DNA of 64,000 bases, taken from contig JBJORF010000021.1 of assembly GCA_046049545.1 (NCBI GenBank), positions 16,573 to 80,572 of the forward strand. Reading direction: 5' to 3'. The DNA is from Romeriopsis sp046049545. GTDB lineage: Bacteria; Cyanobacteriota; Cyanobacteriia; Leptolyngbyales; Leptolyngbyaceae. The position numbers and the translations under genes are program-made. Under the pieces are notes generated by a model. That model did not search any database and was not told the DNA's origin. It saw only the letters and a list, made by a program, of their open reading frames with translations. Of the stretch, positions 1 through 8,810 are shown piece by piece; the first letter of the stretch is position 1, and the number at the start of each line of letters is the position of its first letter.

Positions 1-692
1 GCGATCGGCTGGCCAGCTATCCCAATTGGCAACACAAACCCACAACGCAGCTCGCCCAGGGAGATTTGGCCTATCCGGACTGGATGGCCGGGGACTGGCA
101 ATTGGCGACGACCCTAATCGATATGGTCGCGCCGCTAGCACCGACCATTACCACGCCAGGATTTGAGTCCAATCGGGACTATCTGAACCAGCCGATGCGC
201 TTTCCCGTCCGGTTCTACAGCGCCAATCTGCCCCAACCCCGTCGTCTGGTACCGCAGCACAATCGTACCGGGGTGATTGCCGATCGCGCCTTTAATGGGC
301 AGCAGATTGCCAAAGCCTACCTCGGCGATAATCTCGTCCAAGCAGTCAAAGTTGATCCCGCCAATCCCAACCGCCAAATCACGATCCTCAAGGGCAATCG
401 CCAACTCGAATCGACGATTTCCGATCGGGCCACCGAACAACCCAATGCCACCCAATTTATCACTACCGAACTGTTCCAGCAGGTGTTTCGTGGCACCGAA
501 CAGCCCTACCTCAATCAAGTCGAAACCACAACAAGTTACGTTTATCGCCCCGAACAGCCCGAACAGCCGATCGTCGCCGATCAAGTCACCGCAATCTACC
601 TATCCCCCAACGATCCACAGTATTTTCAAGCTGGGGAGAATCCGGTGGCGCTGTATCGTTACAAGTTGGAATTCTCTCCGTTACAAAAATAA
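1..692 (+). CDS. DUF6816-like protein, 5' end outside window
   Basis: The frame is open from the left edge (codons from base 3 read DRLASYPNWQHKP) to the TAA at 690-692, so the TTG at 66 is internal and the true start lies upstream. About 230 residues are visible. The pattern LASYPNWQ-KP ... YPDWMAG-W ... APLAP-I-TPGFE recalls the cyanobacterial/plastid DUF6816 family, known to me only as a conserved family without assigned biochemistry. No membrane segment is visible in this part; an N-terminal signal, if present, is off the edge. The family call is from memory of the motif, so moderate. Confidence 0.6.
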   Translation, partial: DRLASYPNWQHKPTTQLAQGDLAYPDWMAGDWQLATTLIDMVAPLAPTITTPGFESNRDYLNQPMRFPVRFYSANLPQPRRLVPQHNRTGVIADRAFNGQQIAKAYLGDNLVQAVKVDPANPNRQITILKGNRQLESTISDRATEQPNATQFITTELFQQVFRGTEQPYLNQVETTTSYVYRPEQPEQPIVADQVTAIYLSPNDPQYFQAGENPVALYRYKLEFSPLQK

Positions 693-964
693 ATCAGCCC
701 GATCGTTTCGTCACAAAACACCAAAAATTGCAAAGAATTCGTCATCATAGATAAAGGAATCAAGCGCTCACAAGGGCTTAAGTAAACTTTGTTGGCGATC
801 CTGGCCGCAGAACTTTGTTCTTTGATAACCTCAGAGAGATATAAGCAAGTCAGTACTTTAATTTCTCCTCCGAGATTTCCCATTCCCTTTTAATAAGCCG
901 AACTTGTCGTGGTGCAAGTTAATTCGATTCGTTGGTGATTTTTGATAATTTAGGGCAACTCAGC

Positions 965-1282
965 ATGAATCATTATCGCGAGCAGTGGATTGCGGATTGG
1001 TGTCAGGAGAACGGATGGACGGACTGGTTTAGTCAGCAGCGTCGCTATTGGGCATTTCCACCCCATGCGGTGATGCCCACGCCAATTCCGGCACAGGTTT
1101 TACGATCGATCAAGATTGAGAAAGGCATCAGCCCCGATGAGCGCAGTTGGGTATTATCCGGTGTGGGTGCCGTGGCCATTGGAGCAACGATGAGCTATGT
1201 GCTGGGATCGCCAATGCCGCTGTTAATGGCCTTTGGTTTTGGCGCGATCGTTGCGATTCAATTAGAAGACGAAGAACTGTAG
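965..1282 (+). CDS. Conserved cyanobacterial hypothetical protein, small, C-terminal membrane segment
   Basis: About 105 residues from ATG 965 (MNHYREQWIADWCQENGW); a GTG 33 bases upstream in the same frame is possible. The aromatic first half (WTDWF, YWAFPPHAVMP) resembles a short protein I remember as conserved in cyanobacteria. Residues roughly 65-100 are hydrophobic and glycine-rich (VGAVAIGATMSYVLGSPM), enough for one or two membrane passes, followed by an acidic tail LEDEEL. Function unknown. It converges on dnaX, with a perfect short hairpin directly after its stop codon. Confidence 0.55.
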   Translation: MNHYREQWIADWCQENGWTDWFSQQRRYWAFPPHAVMPTPIPAQVLRSIKIEKGISPDERSWVLSGVGAVAIGATMSYVLGSPMPLLMAFGFGAIVAIQLEDEEL

Positions 1283-1299
1283 GTTGGGCACCGCCCAAC
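1283..1299. terminator. Short perfect hairpin between convergent genes
   Basis: GTTGGGC-ACC-GCCCAAC, a 7-bp perfect stem with a 3-base loop, immediately follows the TAG of the upstream gene and lies about 50 bases from the dnaX stop on the other strand. There is no T-run, so the terminator role is inferred from position and stem. Confidence 0.4.
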
Positions 1300-1347
1300 A
1301 TCACCAACAGTCCAAACCAGGCAATATTCCAAACCAACCGTCCAATC

Positions 1348-3312
1348 TCAAAACGGCGCATTAATCGTCGGCCCCGAACCATCAACCGCATCATCACCTA
1401 GCTCGACGATCGTGCCATTAAAGGCGTCAGCAAGGCTTTTCGCGGCGCGGGTGGCAGGATCTTCAGGTGTCCAGTCCGGTGGGGTCAATGGTTCTACGCG
1501 CATGGGTGGCATTGATGCAGGCGGGGGAAGCGCACGGGAGGCTGGTGGTTGCGGAACGGGCGAGGGAATCGGGGATGATGTCTCGGTCGCTTGAGCCATT
1601 GGCGGCGGCGGCAGTGGCTTGGGCGGCGGCGGTGGCGGCGTGATCGCTGCGGGTGAGGGGGCCGGGTTTTGCGGCTGTTGGAGTTTGGCTTGGGGATTGG
1701 GCGGGGCGGCGGTGGATTGGGGCGGCGCGTTTTCGGTGACGACGAGGTTGAGTTTGATGGTTTTGATGTCGAGGGTTTTGGCGCAGGATTTGCTGAGTTT
1801 TTCGAGTTGGGCTTTGACGAGGGGGACGACTTGTTTGCCACGTACGCCGATTTTGACGGTGGTGCCGCTGACTTCCATAAGAAAGCAGTTGGGGGAAATG
1901 ATCGCTTTGGTCGAAGCCAACCCCAGATTATTCAAAATCATTTGCCAAGTCGCATCGAGATCAACGCTGGGCGGCGGTGTGGCGATCGGTGCGATGATTG
2001 GGGGTTGGATAACTTCTGGTGGGGTGGGGGGCGTTGGTTGAATGACAGCGGGTTCGACGATCGGTGCAGGTTCAACGATCGGTGGCATAACGGCAGCGGG
2101 GGGAACCACGGTCGCAGCTATCGGGGCGGATTGGGCAATGGGTAATGGCGGTGCAGTGATCGGGGCGGCGGTGGGTCGGGGCGCAACGGCGGCGATCGGG
2201 GTGACGGGTTCGCCGGGGGCGATCGCGCTAGGCAGCAATCCCATCAGCGTAATTTCCAGCCACAGTCGCGGCTGGGTCGAGTTTTTTAATTGTACTTCGG
2301 CGGCGCGGAGGTGCTGCTGACCCGCGAGGACGGCGCGACCAGAGATGGATCGACCAAAATTCACCATCGCTTCCCAGGTTGGGGCGGTAACAGCCACTAA
2401 ATCATTGCGTTCCGATGCCGTTTTCGCGATTAGCAGATCGCGGTAAAAACTAGCGAGATTTTGCAACACAATCAGCGGCTCACGACCCCGATCCATCAAG
2501 CGACGGGTGCAATCGATCGCGGCCTCGGCATTATCGGAGAAAATCGCCTGTACTAATGCAAGCAGATCCCGCTCCGGCACAGCCCCCACGAGATCCCAGA
2601 CTTGATCAACAGTGACTTCGCCAGCCATCAAGCTCAATTGATCAAGCAAACTTTCGGCATCCCGCAATCCGCCCTGGGACAATTGGCCGATGAGTTGAAT
2701 TGCATCGGGGGCGATCGCGATCGTTTCCTGCTGGGCAATATGCTGCAAATGCTGAGTCATATCGTCCAACGGAATCCGCCGAAAATCGAACCGTTGACAC
2801 CGCGAGATAATCGTCGGCAACACCCGCTGCGGGTCAGTCGTCGCCAACACAAAAATCACTCGCTCCGGCGGCTCCTCCAGCGTTTTCAGTAGGGCATTAA
2901 ATGCCGCTGACGTTAGCATATGACATTCGTCGATTATGTATACTTTGTAGCGACATTGCACGGGGGCAAATTGCGCTCTTTCAATTAATTCCCGAATGTT
3001 ATCGACACCAGTATTACTCGCAGCATCAATTTCAATTACATCCAGGGCGTTCCCCATCGCGATCGTGCGACAGGTTTCGCATTGACCACAGGGTTCCGGT
3101 GTGGGCCGATCGCTGGCAATACAATTCAAGGATTTCGCAAAAATCCGGGCACTGGAGGTTTTCCCCGTCCCGCGCGCCCCCGTGAACAGATAGGCAGGCG
3201 CAATTCTCTGCTGCTCCAGGGCATGGCTTAACGTCGTCGCGATCGCCCCCTGGCCCACCAACTGAGCAAAGGTTTGGGGACGGTATTTGTGATGCAGCGG
3301 AACGTATGCCAT
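1348..3312 (-). CDS. dnaX: DNA polymerase III subunit gamma/tau
   Basis: Clamp-loader ATPase of the replicative polymerase (654 aa). Walker A GARGTGKT at residues 45-52, a zinc-module set of cysteines just after (C-x-P-CGQCETC), Walker B/DExx-like box YIIDECHM, and an SRC motif (IISRCQRF), all typical of DnaX domains I-II. Residues about 370-460 and 545-625 are Pro/Ala-rich linkers flanking a small conserved module, giving the long tau-type tail. No intein is present, unlike the split or intein-bearing DnaX of some cyanobacteria. ATG lies at 3310-3312. It is last in a minus-strand series after trmO (51-base gap). No slippery A-run with programmed frameshift was evident on reading. Confidence 0.96.
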   Translation of the reverse strand: MAYVPLHHKYRPQTFAQLVGQGAIATTLSHALEQQRIAPAYLFTGARGTGKTSSARIFAKSLNCIASDRPTPEPCGQCETCRTIAMGNALDVIEIDAASNTGVDNIRELIERAQFAPVQCRYKVYIIDECHMLTSAAFNALLKTLEEPPERVIFVLATTDPQRVLPTIISRCQRFDFRRIPLDDMTQHLQHIAQQETIAIAPDAIQLIGQLSQGGLRDAESLLDQLSLMAGEVTVDQVWDLVGAVPERDLLALVQAIFSDNAEAAIDCTRRLMDRGREPLIVLQNLASFYRDLLIAKTASERNDLVAVTAPTWEAMVNFGRSISGRAVLAGQQHLRAAEVQLKNSTQPRLWLEITLMGLLPSAIAPGEPVTPIAAVAPRPTAAPITAPPLPIAQSAPIAATVVPPAAVMPPIVEPAPIVEPAVIQPTPPTPPEVIQPPIIAPIATPPPSVDLDATWQMILNNLGLASTKAIISPNCFLMEVSGTTVKIGVRGKQVVPLVKAQLEKLSKSCAKTLDIKTIKLNLVVTENAPPQSTAAPPNPQAKLQQPQNPAPSPAAITPPPPPPKPLPPPPMAQATETSSPIPSPVPQPPASRALPPPASMPPMRVEPLTPPDWTPEDPATRAAKSLADAFNGTIVELGDDAVDGSGPTINAPF

Positions 3313-3363
3313 GGTGCAGACCCAGAAGCCAAAGACGGGATCTATTCTCGCTCACGATCGCAG

Positions 3364-4113
3364 TTAATGGGCAAAGGATTTGTCCGGCCAAGGCGCAACC
3401 CGCACCACCCAAGCCATACCGCCCGCCACCCGCCACCAAACATTCCAGCCTGCCACCCGCAAATTCCACTGCTGCCCCGGTTGCCCATCCTTGCCACGCT
3501 CATGGGCCGGACGCGGATCTTGCCCGATCGTCTGCGCGATCAAATCCCGCGCCGTCTGCCAATCGGCGATCGCCCCCGTCGCCCAAAGATTTTCCAACCG
3601 CGCGATCGGCGCTGGTTCCCACTCAACTGCGATCGCTTCCCCGATCGGCGTTGCCCAAGCGGCTTCGGCTCCCGGAATCGAGTCGGAATAGGGCACATAG
3701 GGTTTGATGTCAAAAACCGGGGTACCATCCAGCAGGTCAAGGCCGCTGATGTGGAGTTGGATTTCGGCGGGGGTGAGTTCCACCCGATCGAGCTTCACTG
3801 CACTCAGACCCAGCGGATTCGGACGATTCGGACTACGACTCGCATAGACCCCGACCTGCTGCTTCCCACCCAGGCGCGGCGGACTGACTAGGGGCTTAAA
3901 CCGATCGCCATAGGCCAAATCATGAAACCCAAAAATCACCCACAAATGCGAAAACGCCTCAATTCCTCGCATCGCCAACTGGTTATCGGCATTATTGGGA
4001 AGGACGATCGCCCCGATCGCCGCTGGCACCAATCCCGGCTGCCGGGGAATTCCGAACCGTTCCGGATAGCAAGAACGGATATGGGCGATCGGTTCCAGGG
4101 TCAACGCAGTCAT
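3364..4113 (-). CDS. trmO: tRNA (N6-threonylcarbamoyladenosine37-N6)-methyltransferase TrmO/TsaA-type
   Basis: About 249 aa. The protein begins TLEPIAHIRSCYPERFGIPRQP and carries FSHLWVIFGFHD and the hallmark VGVYASRSPNRPNPLGLS, which define the TrmO (TsaA/YaeB) family; these enzymes methylate t6A37 in tRNAs reading ACY codons using S-adenosylmethionine. The second half (from about residue 150) is the variable C-terminal extension. I chose ATG at 4113; a TTG two codons earlier is also in frame. It sits between an orphan sensor kinase and dnaX, all on the minus strand. Confidence 0.93.
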   Translation of the reverse strand: MTALTLEPIAHIRSCYPERFGIPRQPGLVPAAIGAIVLPNNADNQLAMRGIEAFSHLWVIFGFHDLAYGDRFKPLVSPPRLGGKQQVGVYASRSPNRPNPLGLSAVKLDRVELTPAEIQLHISGLDLLDGTPVFDIKPYVPYSDSIPGAEAAWATPIGEAIAVEWEPAPIARLENLWATGAIADWQTARDLIAQTIGQDPRPAHERGKDGQPGQQWNLRVAGWNVWWRVAGGMAWVVRVAPWPDKSFAH

Positions 4114-4123
4114 CGGCAATTCA

Positions 4124-4219
4124 TCACGACTTACTTCGGGGAAACAGCCATTGTAAAGTCCGCAGCGCCCCCAAACTCACTAAAACGATCAGGCCCAACA
4201 AGACATAAAACGGAGTCAT
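4124..4219 (-). CDS. Possible 31-residue single-span membrane protein
   Basis: Starting at the ATG at 4219 the frame gives a short N-terminus, one strong hydrophobic span (YVLLGLIVLVSLGALRTL) and a basic tail ending FPRSKS, the plan of small cyanobacterial thylakoid or membrane subunits. A weak GGATGGCGAG precedes the start. A longer in-frame version would overlap the 3' end of the kinase and has glycine-rich non-protein-like sequence. It does not match PetL, PetN, PsbT or PsbX as I remember them. It lies in a 216-base gap between two minus-strand genes, so a spurious ORF remains possible. Confidence 0.35.
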   Translation of the reverse strand: MTPFYVLLGLIVLVSLGALRTLQWLFPRSKS

Positions 4220-4329
4220 CTCGCCATCCCATCGGATTTCTATCAACGCTTCCACAATACCGATCGCGCTTGTCACCCACTTGTCAGCCCCATGACAATC
4301 CTCAGACGACCCGCCTAAACCCTCACCCC

Positions 4330-5538
4330 CTAGACCGTCACCACAATCCGACATCCCATCCCCACCGCACTCTCAATCTGCAACCGCCCCCCGATCGCGA
4401 TTGCCCGTTCCTGCATCCCCTGTAACCCAAACCCGCTCGTCATCTGCCCCGGATCAAACCCCCGCCCATCATCGACGATCGTCAGCCCCAGCGGCGCACC
4501 CTGTAACGTAATGCTCACCGTCGTTGCCTGGGCATATTTCGCAATATTCGTGAGCGCCTCCTGGACAATCCGATAGAGCGCCGCCGTCTGATCGACCGGA
4601 ATCACCGTCATACCGTCCAAAGCCAACTGCGGCTGAATTCCGGTCGATCGGCAAAATTCCTCCGCCAACTGCTGAATCGCCGCTTCCAAGGATTTTCCTT
4701 GCAGCGGGTGCGATCGCAGCGTCCCCACCGATTCCCGCACCGATTGCAGCGCCTTGGAACCCAACTGCTTCGCTTCTACGAGTAAATCCTGCGCTTCCTC
4801 AGGATCGCTTTTCAACAACCGCAGCGCCGCCTCTACATGCAAATTAAACGCCGTCAACGAATGCCCCAAGGAATCATGAATTTCCCGCGCGATCCGATTG
4901 CGTTCCTGCAACGTCGCCGTATCCTCCACCCGCAGGGCATAGCGCCGCAATTGTTCATTTGCCTGCTGAAGCTGCTGCCGACTTTGGCGTTCCGACAGCA
5001 CCGCCTGCACCATCAATTGCAAAAACACCAGCACCAATGCGAGCAGCAACGTCGTACTGATTGCCCCCAGCAGCACCCGTTCCTCACGTAGCTGCTCCCG
5101 CATTCCCGGCCACATCGGCGCAAATTCCCGCGCCACCCGCCGCGCCACTTCGCGGTTTTGCAGTCGCTCGATCTGATGAAACAGCGCCAAAAAATACGTC
5201 GCGATCGTAATCAGCACCCGCGATCCCGGACTAAACATCAAACAAGCCCGCAGCACCAACACCACATATAGCAAGGGCATCAACCGCAGCTTCACCCACA
5301 CCCCCGCAATCACCAACAGCGTAAATGACAGCAATAAGTGCAGCCCCTTCCAGCGTAGCTCCCGATCGGGCAACGCCAACCCTAACAGCGCAAACGCCCC
5401 GACTAACAGCACCGCCAGCAGTGGCGAACTGGGCGGCCCCATCGGCCACCGCAAAAACTCAATCAACACCGTCAGCGCCAGCATCACCCACTCAAATTGC
5501 AGTAGGAATTGAATCGGATGATGCTTCGGCGTAATCAT
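4330..5538 (-). CDS. NarL-family (HisKA_3) sensor histidine kinase, orphan
   Basis: About 402 aa from ATG 5538 (MITPKHH); an upstream start 8 codons earlier is possible. The N-terminal 190 residues hold about six hydrophobic segments, then a coiled-coil linker rich in Q/L/R, then the HisKA_3 dimerisation box RIAREIHDSLGH with the phospho-acceptor His, and a HATPase_c domain (N-box EALTNIAKYAQAT, G-boxes DDGRGFD and GFGLQGMQER). This is the architecture of NarX/LiaS-like kinases, which normally pair with a LuxR/NarL response regulator. None is adjacent; instead a Crp/Fnr regulator lies 31 bases upstream in the same direction, suggesting co-transcription. Signal unknown. Confidence 0.9.
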   Translation of the reverse strand: MITPKHHPIQFLLQFEWVMLALTVLIEFLRWPMGPPSSPLLAVLLVGAFALLGLALPDRELRWKGLHLLLSFTLLVIAGVWVKLRLMPLLYVVLVLRACLMFSPGSRVLITIATYFLALFHQIERLQNREVARRVAREFAPMWPGMREQLREERVLLGAISTTLLLALVLVFLQLMVQAVLSERQSRQQLQQANEQLRRYALRVEDTATLQERNRIAREIHDSLGHSLTAFNLHVEAALRLLKSDPEEAQDLLVEAKQLGSKALQSVRESVGTLRSHPLQGKSLEAAIQQLAEEFCRSTGIQPQLALDGMTVIPVDQTAALYRIVQEALTNIAKYAQATTVSITLQGAPLGLTIVDDGRGFDPGQMTSGFGLQGMQERAIAIGGRLQIESAVGMGCRIVVTV

Positions 5539-5569
5539 GGCGAGCCATCTCAAGCGGTACAATCTCAGT

Positions 5570-6241
5570 CTAGCCGCAGTTTAAATGCTCTGAGCGGATC
5601 GTTCGACACGCCGGGTGGGGTTCCATCAGCGATCGGCGCAAAATGATGTGATGTTGGCGATTAATCGTGAGCCAACCTTCACGCTGAAGTTCACCCAGTA
5701 GCCGCGTCGTTGTGACCCGGGTCGAACCGATCGTATTCGCAATTAACTGATGCGTTAATCGCACCGCAATTTTGATGCCATCGGTGGTGGTTTCGCCGAT
5801 TTCGCCGGCCAGCAGAATTAACAGTTGGCGCAGTCGATCCTCCACGCGCCGATAGCCCAGCATCGCAATCAATGCTTCGGACTGCCCGAGGCGGCGCTGA
5901 ACTTGTTGGCCGATCCAGTCCTGGAGGGGCAAATGCTGTTGAATTTGCACGATCGACAAACTCACTAACGCCGCATTGGTTAATGCCATTGCATGATAGG
6001 GGTCAACCTGCGTCATCGCTGTCCCAAAGGGCATTCCCGCGAACGCAAAGGCGATTAGTGATTCATCACCACTGGGATAAAGCGTACTGATTTGGACAAT
6101 ACCTTGGTCAACAAACCAAATGCGATCGGGCGATAGCGGAATCATTTCTCCTCGACGAAAAGTTTTGGCGCGAGTAATTAATTCTTGGGGGTTCAATCCC
6201 CGATCGACAAGCTGGGCACGAATCAGCTGAGCTTGAGACAT
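5570..6241 (-). CDS. Crp/Fnr-family transcriptional regulator
   Basis: About 223 aa. I chose ATG 6241 (MSQAQLIRAQLVDRG) because GGAGAATTGAT sits just before it; 14 more residues upstream are open. Residues 30-110 form a cNMP-like beta-roll (GIVQISTLYPSGDESLIAFAF) and residues about 150-215 a winged helix: RLTHQLIANTIGSTRVTTTR followed by LLGELQREGWL, close to the NtcA-type recognition helix pattern IGSTRVT. The effector-pocket Arg/Ser pattern of true CRP is not evident. It is divergent from the Fur-controlled haem uptake operon (249-bp shared upstream region) and upstream of the orphan kinase, so a link to iron or redox control is possible but only inferred. Confidence 0.9.
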   Translation of the reverse strand: MSQAQLIRAQLVDRGLNPQELITRAKTFRRGEMIPLSPDRIWFVDQGIVQISTLYPSGDESLIAFAFAGMPFGTAMTQVDPYHAMALTNAALVSLSIVQIQQHLPLQDWIGQQVQRRLGQSEALIAMLGYRRVEDRLRQLLILLAGEIGETTTDGIKIAVRLTHQLIANTIGSTRVTTTRLLGELQREGWLTINRQHHIILRRSLMEPHPACRTIRSEHLNCG

Positions 6242-6341
6242 ATCAATTCTCCTGACTTCCATTGCATGACCAAAGATCAGCATAAACGATCCGGGATATG
6301 GTCATTTAATCGGTGGGTTATGGGGAGTTTAGGATCGGGTT

Positions 6342-6364
6342 AAAAAAGCTGCGTCAAGCCGCAG
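6342..6364 (-). terminator. Intrinsic-terminator-like hairpin upstream of the Crp/Fnr gene
   Basis: Read on the minus strand: CTGCG-GCTTGA-CGCAG followed by CTTTTTTAA. It could end a minus-strand leader or small RNA made in the 6365-6480 region, or act as an attenuator in the Crp/Fnr leader. The same bases also offer a TTGACG -35 for that gene, so the role is ambiguous. Confidence 0.4.
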
Positions 6365-6447
6365 AAATAAAATAGAAGGTATGGCTGCGTAGAAACTGAA
6401 TTTCGTTATCCAGTCCCTCGCGGCTCATTCGCCAATCAGCCAACAGC

Positions 6448-6476
6448 TTGACATAATTTATGGGAATGATTATCAT
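6448..6476 (+). promoter_or_regulatory. Sigma70-type promoter of the haem uptake operon
   Basis: Consensus -35 TTGACA at 6448-6453, a 17-base spacer, and -10 TATCAT at 6471-6476. The -10 lies inside the Fur box, so Fur binding would block polymerase. It predicts a start near 6483, giving a very short leader to the ATG at 6506. Confidence 0.75.
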
Positions 6477-6480
6477 TCTC
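6462..6480 (+). promoter_or_regulatory. Fur box
   Basis: GGGAATGATTATCATTCTC; its core GAATGAT-T-ATCATTC (6464-6478) is a perfect 7-1-7 inverted repeat and closely matches the 19-bp Fur consensus GATAATGATAATCATTATC. It overlaps the promoter -10, which indicates iron-dependent repression of the downstream operon. Confidence 0.88.
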
Positions 6481-6505
6481 AAAGTGTTTTGTGAGTGAAG
6501 CGTTT

Positions 6506-8800
6506 ATGGGACGGGTAAAGCGTTGGTTGAACGGAATAATTCTTGCAGTCCCGGCGTTGACAGTGCCAGCGTTGTTACCTACAGCAATGATCGCACAGAC
6601 TCAAACCCCAGCAGTCCCCGCAGCGCCAACTCAAGTAGAGCCAGCAAATGACGATGAAGAAATCGTCATCACTGGAACGAAGTCGGAAGAAGCACCGGTA
6701 GCAGGGAATAAAACTGTAATTACCACCGATGAGATTCGCAAGCAGCAGTCGGGAACGGTTCGGGATTTGTTGCGCTATGAGCCAGGAATTTCCGTGCCTT
6801 CAGATAATCGGGGTGGGTTTCAGGGAATTAATATTCGTGGGGTCGATGCGAATCGGGTGGATTTGCGGGTGGATGGGATTCGGTTGCCGGATGCGTTTAG
6901 TTTTGGGGTGACGCGGCTGGGGCGCGATTATGTTGATCTCGAAACGCTGAATGCCTTGAATATTTTTCGGGGAACGGCGGCGGGAGAAACTGACAGTGCG
7001 GCCTTGGGTGGCACGGTTTCCTTTGAAACAGCAACGGCGAAAAATTTGCTCGATCGGATTGGGCGGGACTATTTCACCAGCGTGCGTGGCCTGTATACCG
7101 GAAGTAACAATACATTTAGCGAAACCTTTACCCAGGCGAATCGCTTTGGGGCGATCGATGCACTGCTGATTTATACGCGGCGGGATGGGGGGGATTTTCG
7201 GATTAAGGATGCGCGATTTCGGGATAATGCAGCGCGGGAACGGAATAATTTCCTGGGCAAGATTGGCTACCAATTCAATCCCCAAAGTCGATTGGAGCTG
7301 ACGGGGGAGAGCTTTGTTGATGAAGTGGACAGTCGGTTTTCAACAGCAAATTTGCCGGGGATGTCCTTTGAGGGGTCAACGCAGAATTTGTTTGAGGAGC
7401 GTCGCACCAGTCGTCAGCGTGTCAGTTTAGGTTATAGCTTTGAGAATGCCCAGGATCCCGGTGCGCTGCGATCGGCCGGAGCGCAGTTTTATTACCAGGA
7501 TGTGGCGGTGAGTGAGGAGAGCGATCGCAATGTCCTGTCCCGAGGTCGGCTGACGCGCGATCAGGCGGAGAAGGAATTTATTGAACGGTCGATCGGGGGC
7601 AGTTTGAAGTTCCGCAGTGATTTTAAGTTAGGGGGACTGACGAATCAGTTATCCTATGGGTTGGAGGTTTCAAATAATTACAACGAGCGCAATGATGCTC
7701 GATTTGACATCATTCGCGGCAATCGAACTCCTCAAAGTTTTTACCCAGTGAAAGACTATCCGGATAGCAATACCCTGAGGGTGAGTTTGTTTGCGCAGAA
7801 TGAGATTGGAATTAACCAAGGTAAATTGAAGCTCATTCCAGGACTGCGGTTTGATTCCTACAGTTTGAATGTTGAAGCTAATCCTGAATATCTCAAAAAA
7901 CGGGAACAGCCCGCTGAATTTGCAGAAACGGCTTTGTCACCCAGTTTAGGATTGCTTTATCAACCGAGTGAAAACCTGACCCTGTTTGCGCGCTATTCCC
8001 GTGGGTTTCGACCGCCCTTATACAGTGAACTCAACACGTCATTTCGGGCTGATGCGCCCGTCCGTCCCCATAAAGGCATCCCCAATCCTGATTTGAAATC
8101 GGAAATCGGGAATAACTTTGAGCTAGGCGCTAGGTTGAAATCCAAGCAGTTTGACTTTGACGTTACAGGTTTCTACAATCGCTACAAAAATTTCATCGAG
8201 CCGAATACGTTTGTCGGTTTCGATCGTAATGATATCGGCTTCGGTATTCCATTTCAGATTCTGCAAGCGACGAATATTCCCAAGGCGGAAATCTACGGTT
8301 TGGAAGTTAAAGGTTCCTATCGGCTTAATCCCAATCCTGGTGGATTTTATCTGCGCGGGGCGTTGGGTTGGCAAGTGGGGAATGACTTGAGTCGCGATCG
8401 CGCATTGCCGACGATCGAGCCGCTCAAAGCAGTCGTTGGCCTCGGCTATCAAGAAAAGGACGATCGCTGGGGGTTGGAATTAACCACGACGTTAGTCGCC
8501 AAGGCGCGCGAGCAGGCGGATTTTATCAGTAGCGCGAGTCAGACCTTTGCGAATGCACGTCCGGTAATTGTCAATCCCTACGAACCCCCCGCCTACACCT
8601 TGGTGGATTTGCGTGGCTACTACAATATCACGCCGAGCCTGGGTATTACTTTGGGCATGTATAACCTGTTTGACACAGCGTATTACCAATATTCGGATGT
8701 GCGATCGATTGATACAGCTTCGCGTACATTTGAAGCGCAGCGTGGGCGATCGGGACAGGCCGGACGGAACTTTTCGGTGGGCTTAAACTGGCAATTTTAG
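6506..8800 (+). CDS. TonB-dependent outer-membrane receptor, haem-receptor type
   Basis: About 764 aa from ATG 6506; an in-frame GTG at 6491 would add five residues before the positively charged signal peptide (GRVKRWLNGIILAVPALT ... MIAQ). TonB-box-like EEIVITGTK follows a Pro/Ala linker; then the plug domain (VRDLLRYEPGISV, FQGINIRGVDANRVDLRVDG) and a 22-strand-type barrel ending in aromatic NWQF. The pair FRPP ... NPDL with a histidine between (VRPHKGIPNPDL) matches the FRAP/NPNL region of bacterial haem receptors, so haem or haemoprotein is the likeliest ligand. It heads a four-gene operon under a Fur box. The substrate is inferred, not proven. Confidence 0.88.
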   Translation: MGRVKRWLNGIILAVPALTVPALLPTAMIAQTQTPAVPAAPTQVEPANDDEEIVITGTKSEEAPVAGNKTVITTDEIRKQQSGTVRDLLRYEPGISVPSDNRGGFQGINIRGVDANRVDLRVDGIRLPDAFSFGVTRLGRDYVDLETLNALNIFRGTAAGETDSAALGGTVSFETATAKNLLDRIGRDYFTSVRGLYTGSNNTFSETFTQANRFGAIDALLIYTRRDGGDFRIKDARFRDNAARERNNFLGKIGYQFNPQSRLELTGESFVDEVDSRFSTANLPGMSFEGSTQNLFEERRTSRQRVSLGYSFENAQDPGALRSAGAQFYYQDVAVSEESDRNVLSRGRLTRDQAEKEFIERSIGGSLKFRSDFKLGGLTNQLSYGLEVSNNYNERNDARFDIIRGNRTPQSFYPVKDYPDSNTLRVSLFAQNEIGINQGKLKLIPGLRFDSYSLNVEANPEYLKKREQPAEFAETALSPSLGLLYQPSENLTLFARYSRGFRPPLYSELNTSFRADAPVRPHKGIPNPDLKSEIGNNFELGARLKSKQFDFDVTGFYNRYKNFIEPNTFVGFDRNDIGFGIPFQILQATNIPKAEIYGLEVKGSYRLNPNPGGFYLRGALGWQVGNDLSRDRALPTIEPLKAVVGLGYQEKDDRWGLELTTTLVAKAREQADFISSASQTFANARPVIVNPYEPPAYTLVDLRGYYNITPSLGITLGMYNLFDTAYYQYSDVRSIDTASRTFEAQRGRSGQAGRNFSVGLNWQF

Positions 8801-8810
8801 TGAGGAAATT

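Noticed and set aside
1412..2320. Several plus-strand open frames rich in Gly/Ala/Val
   Set aside because: They are antisense shadows of the Pro/Ala-rich linkers of dnaX, made stop-free by GC-rich composition.
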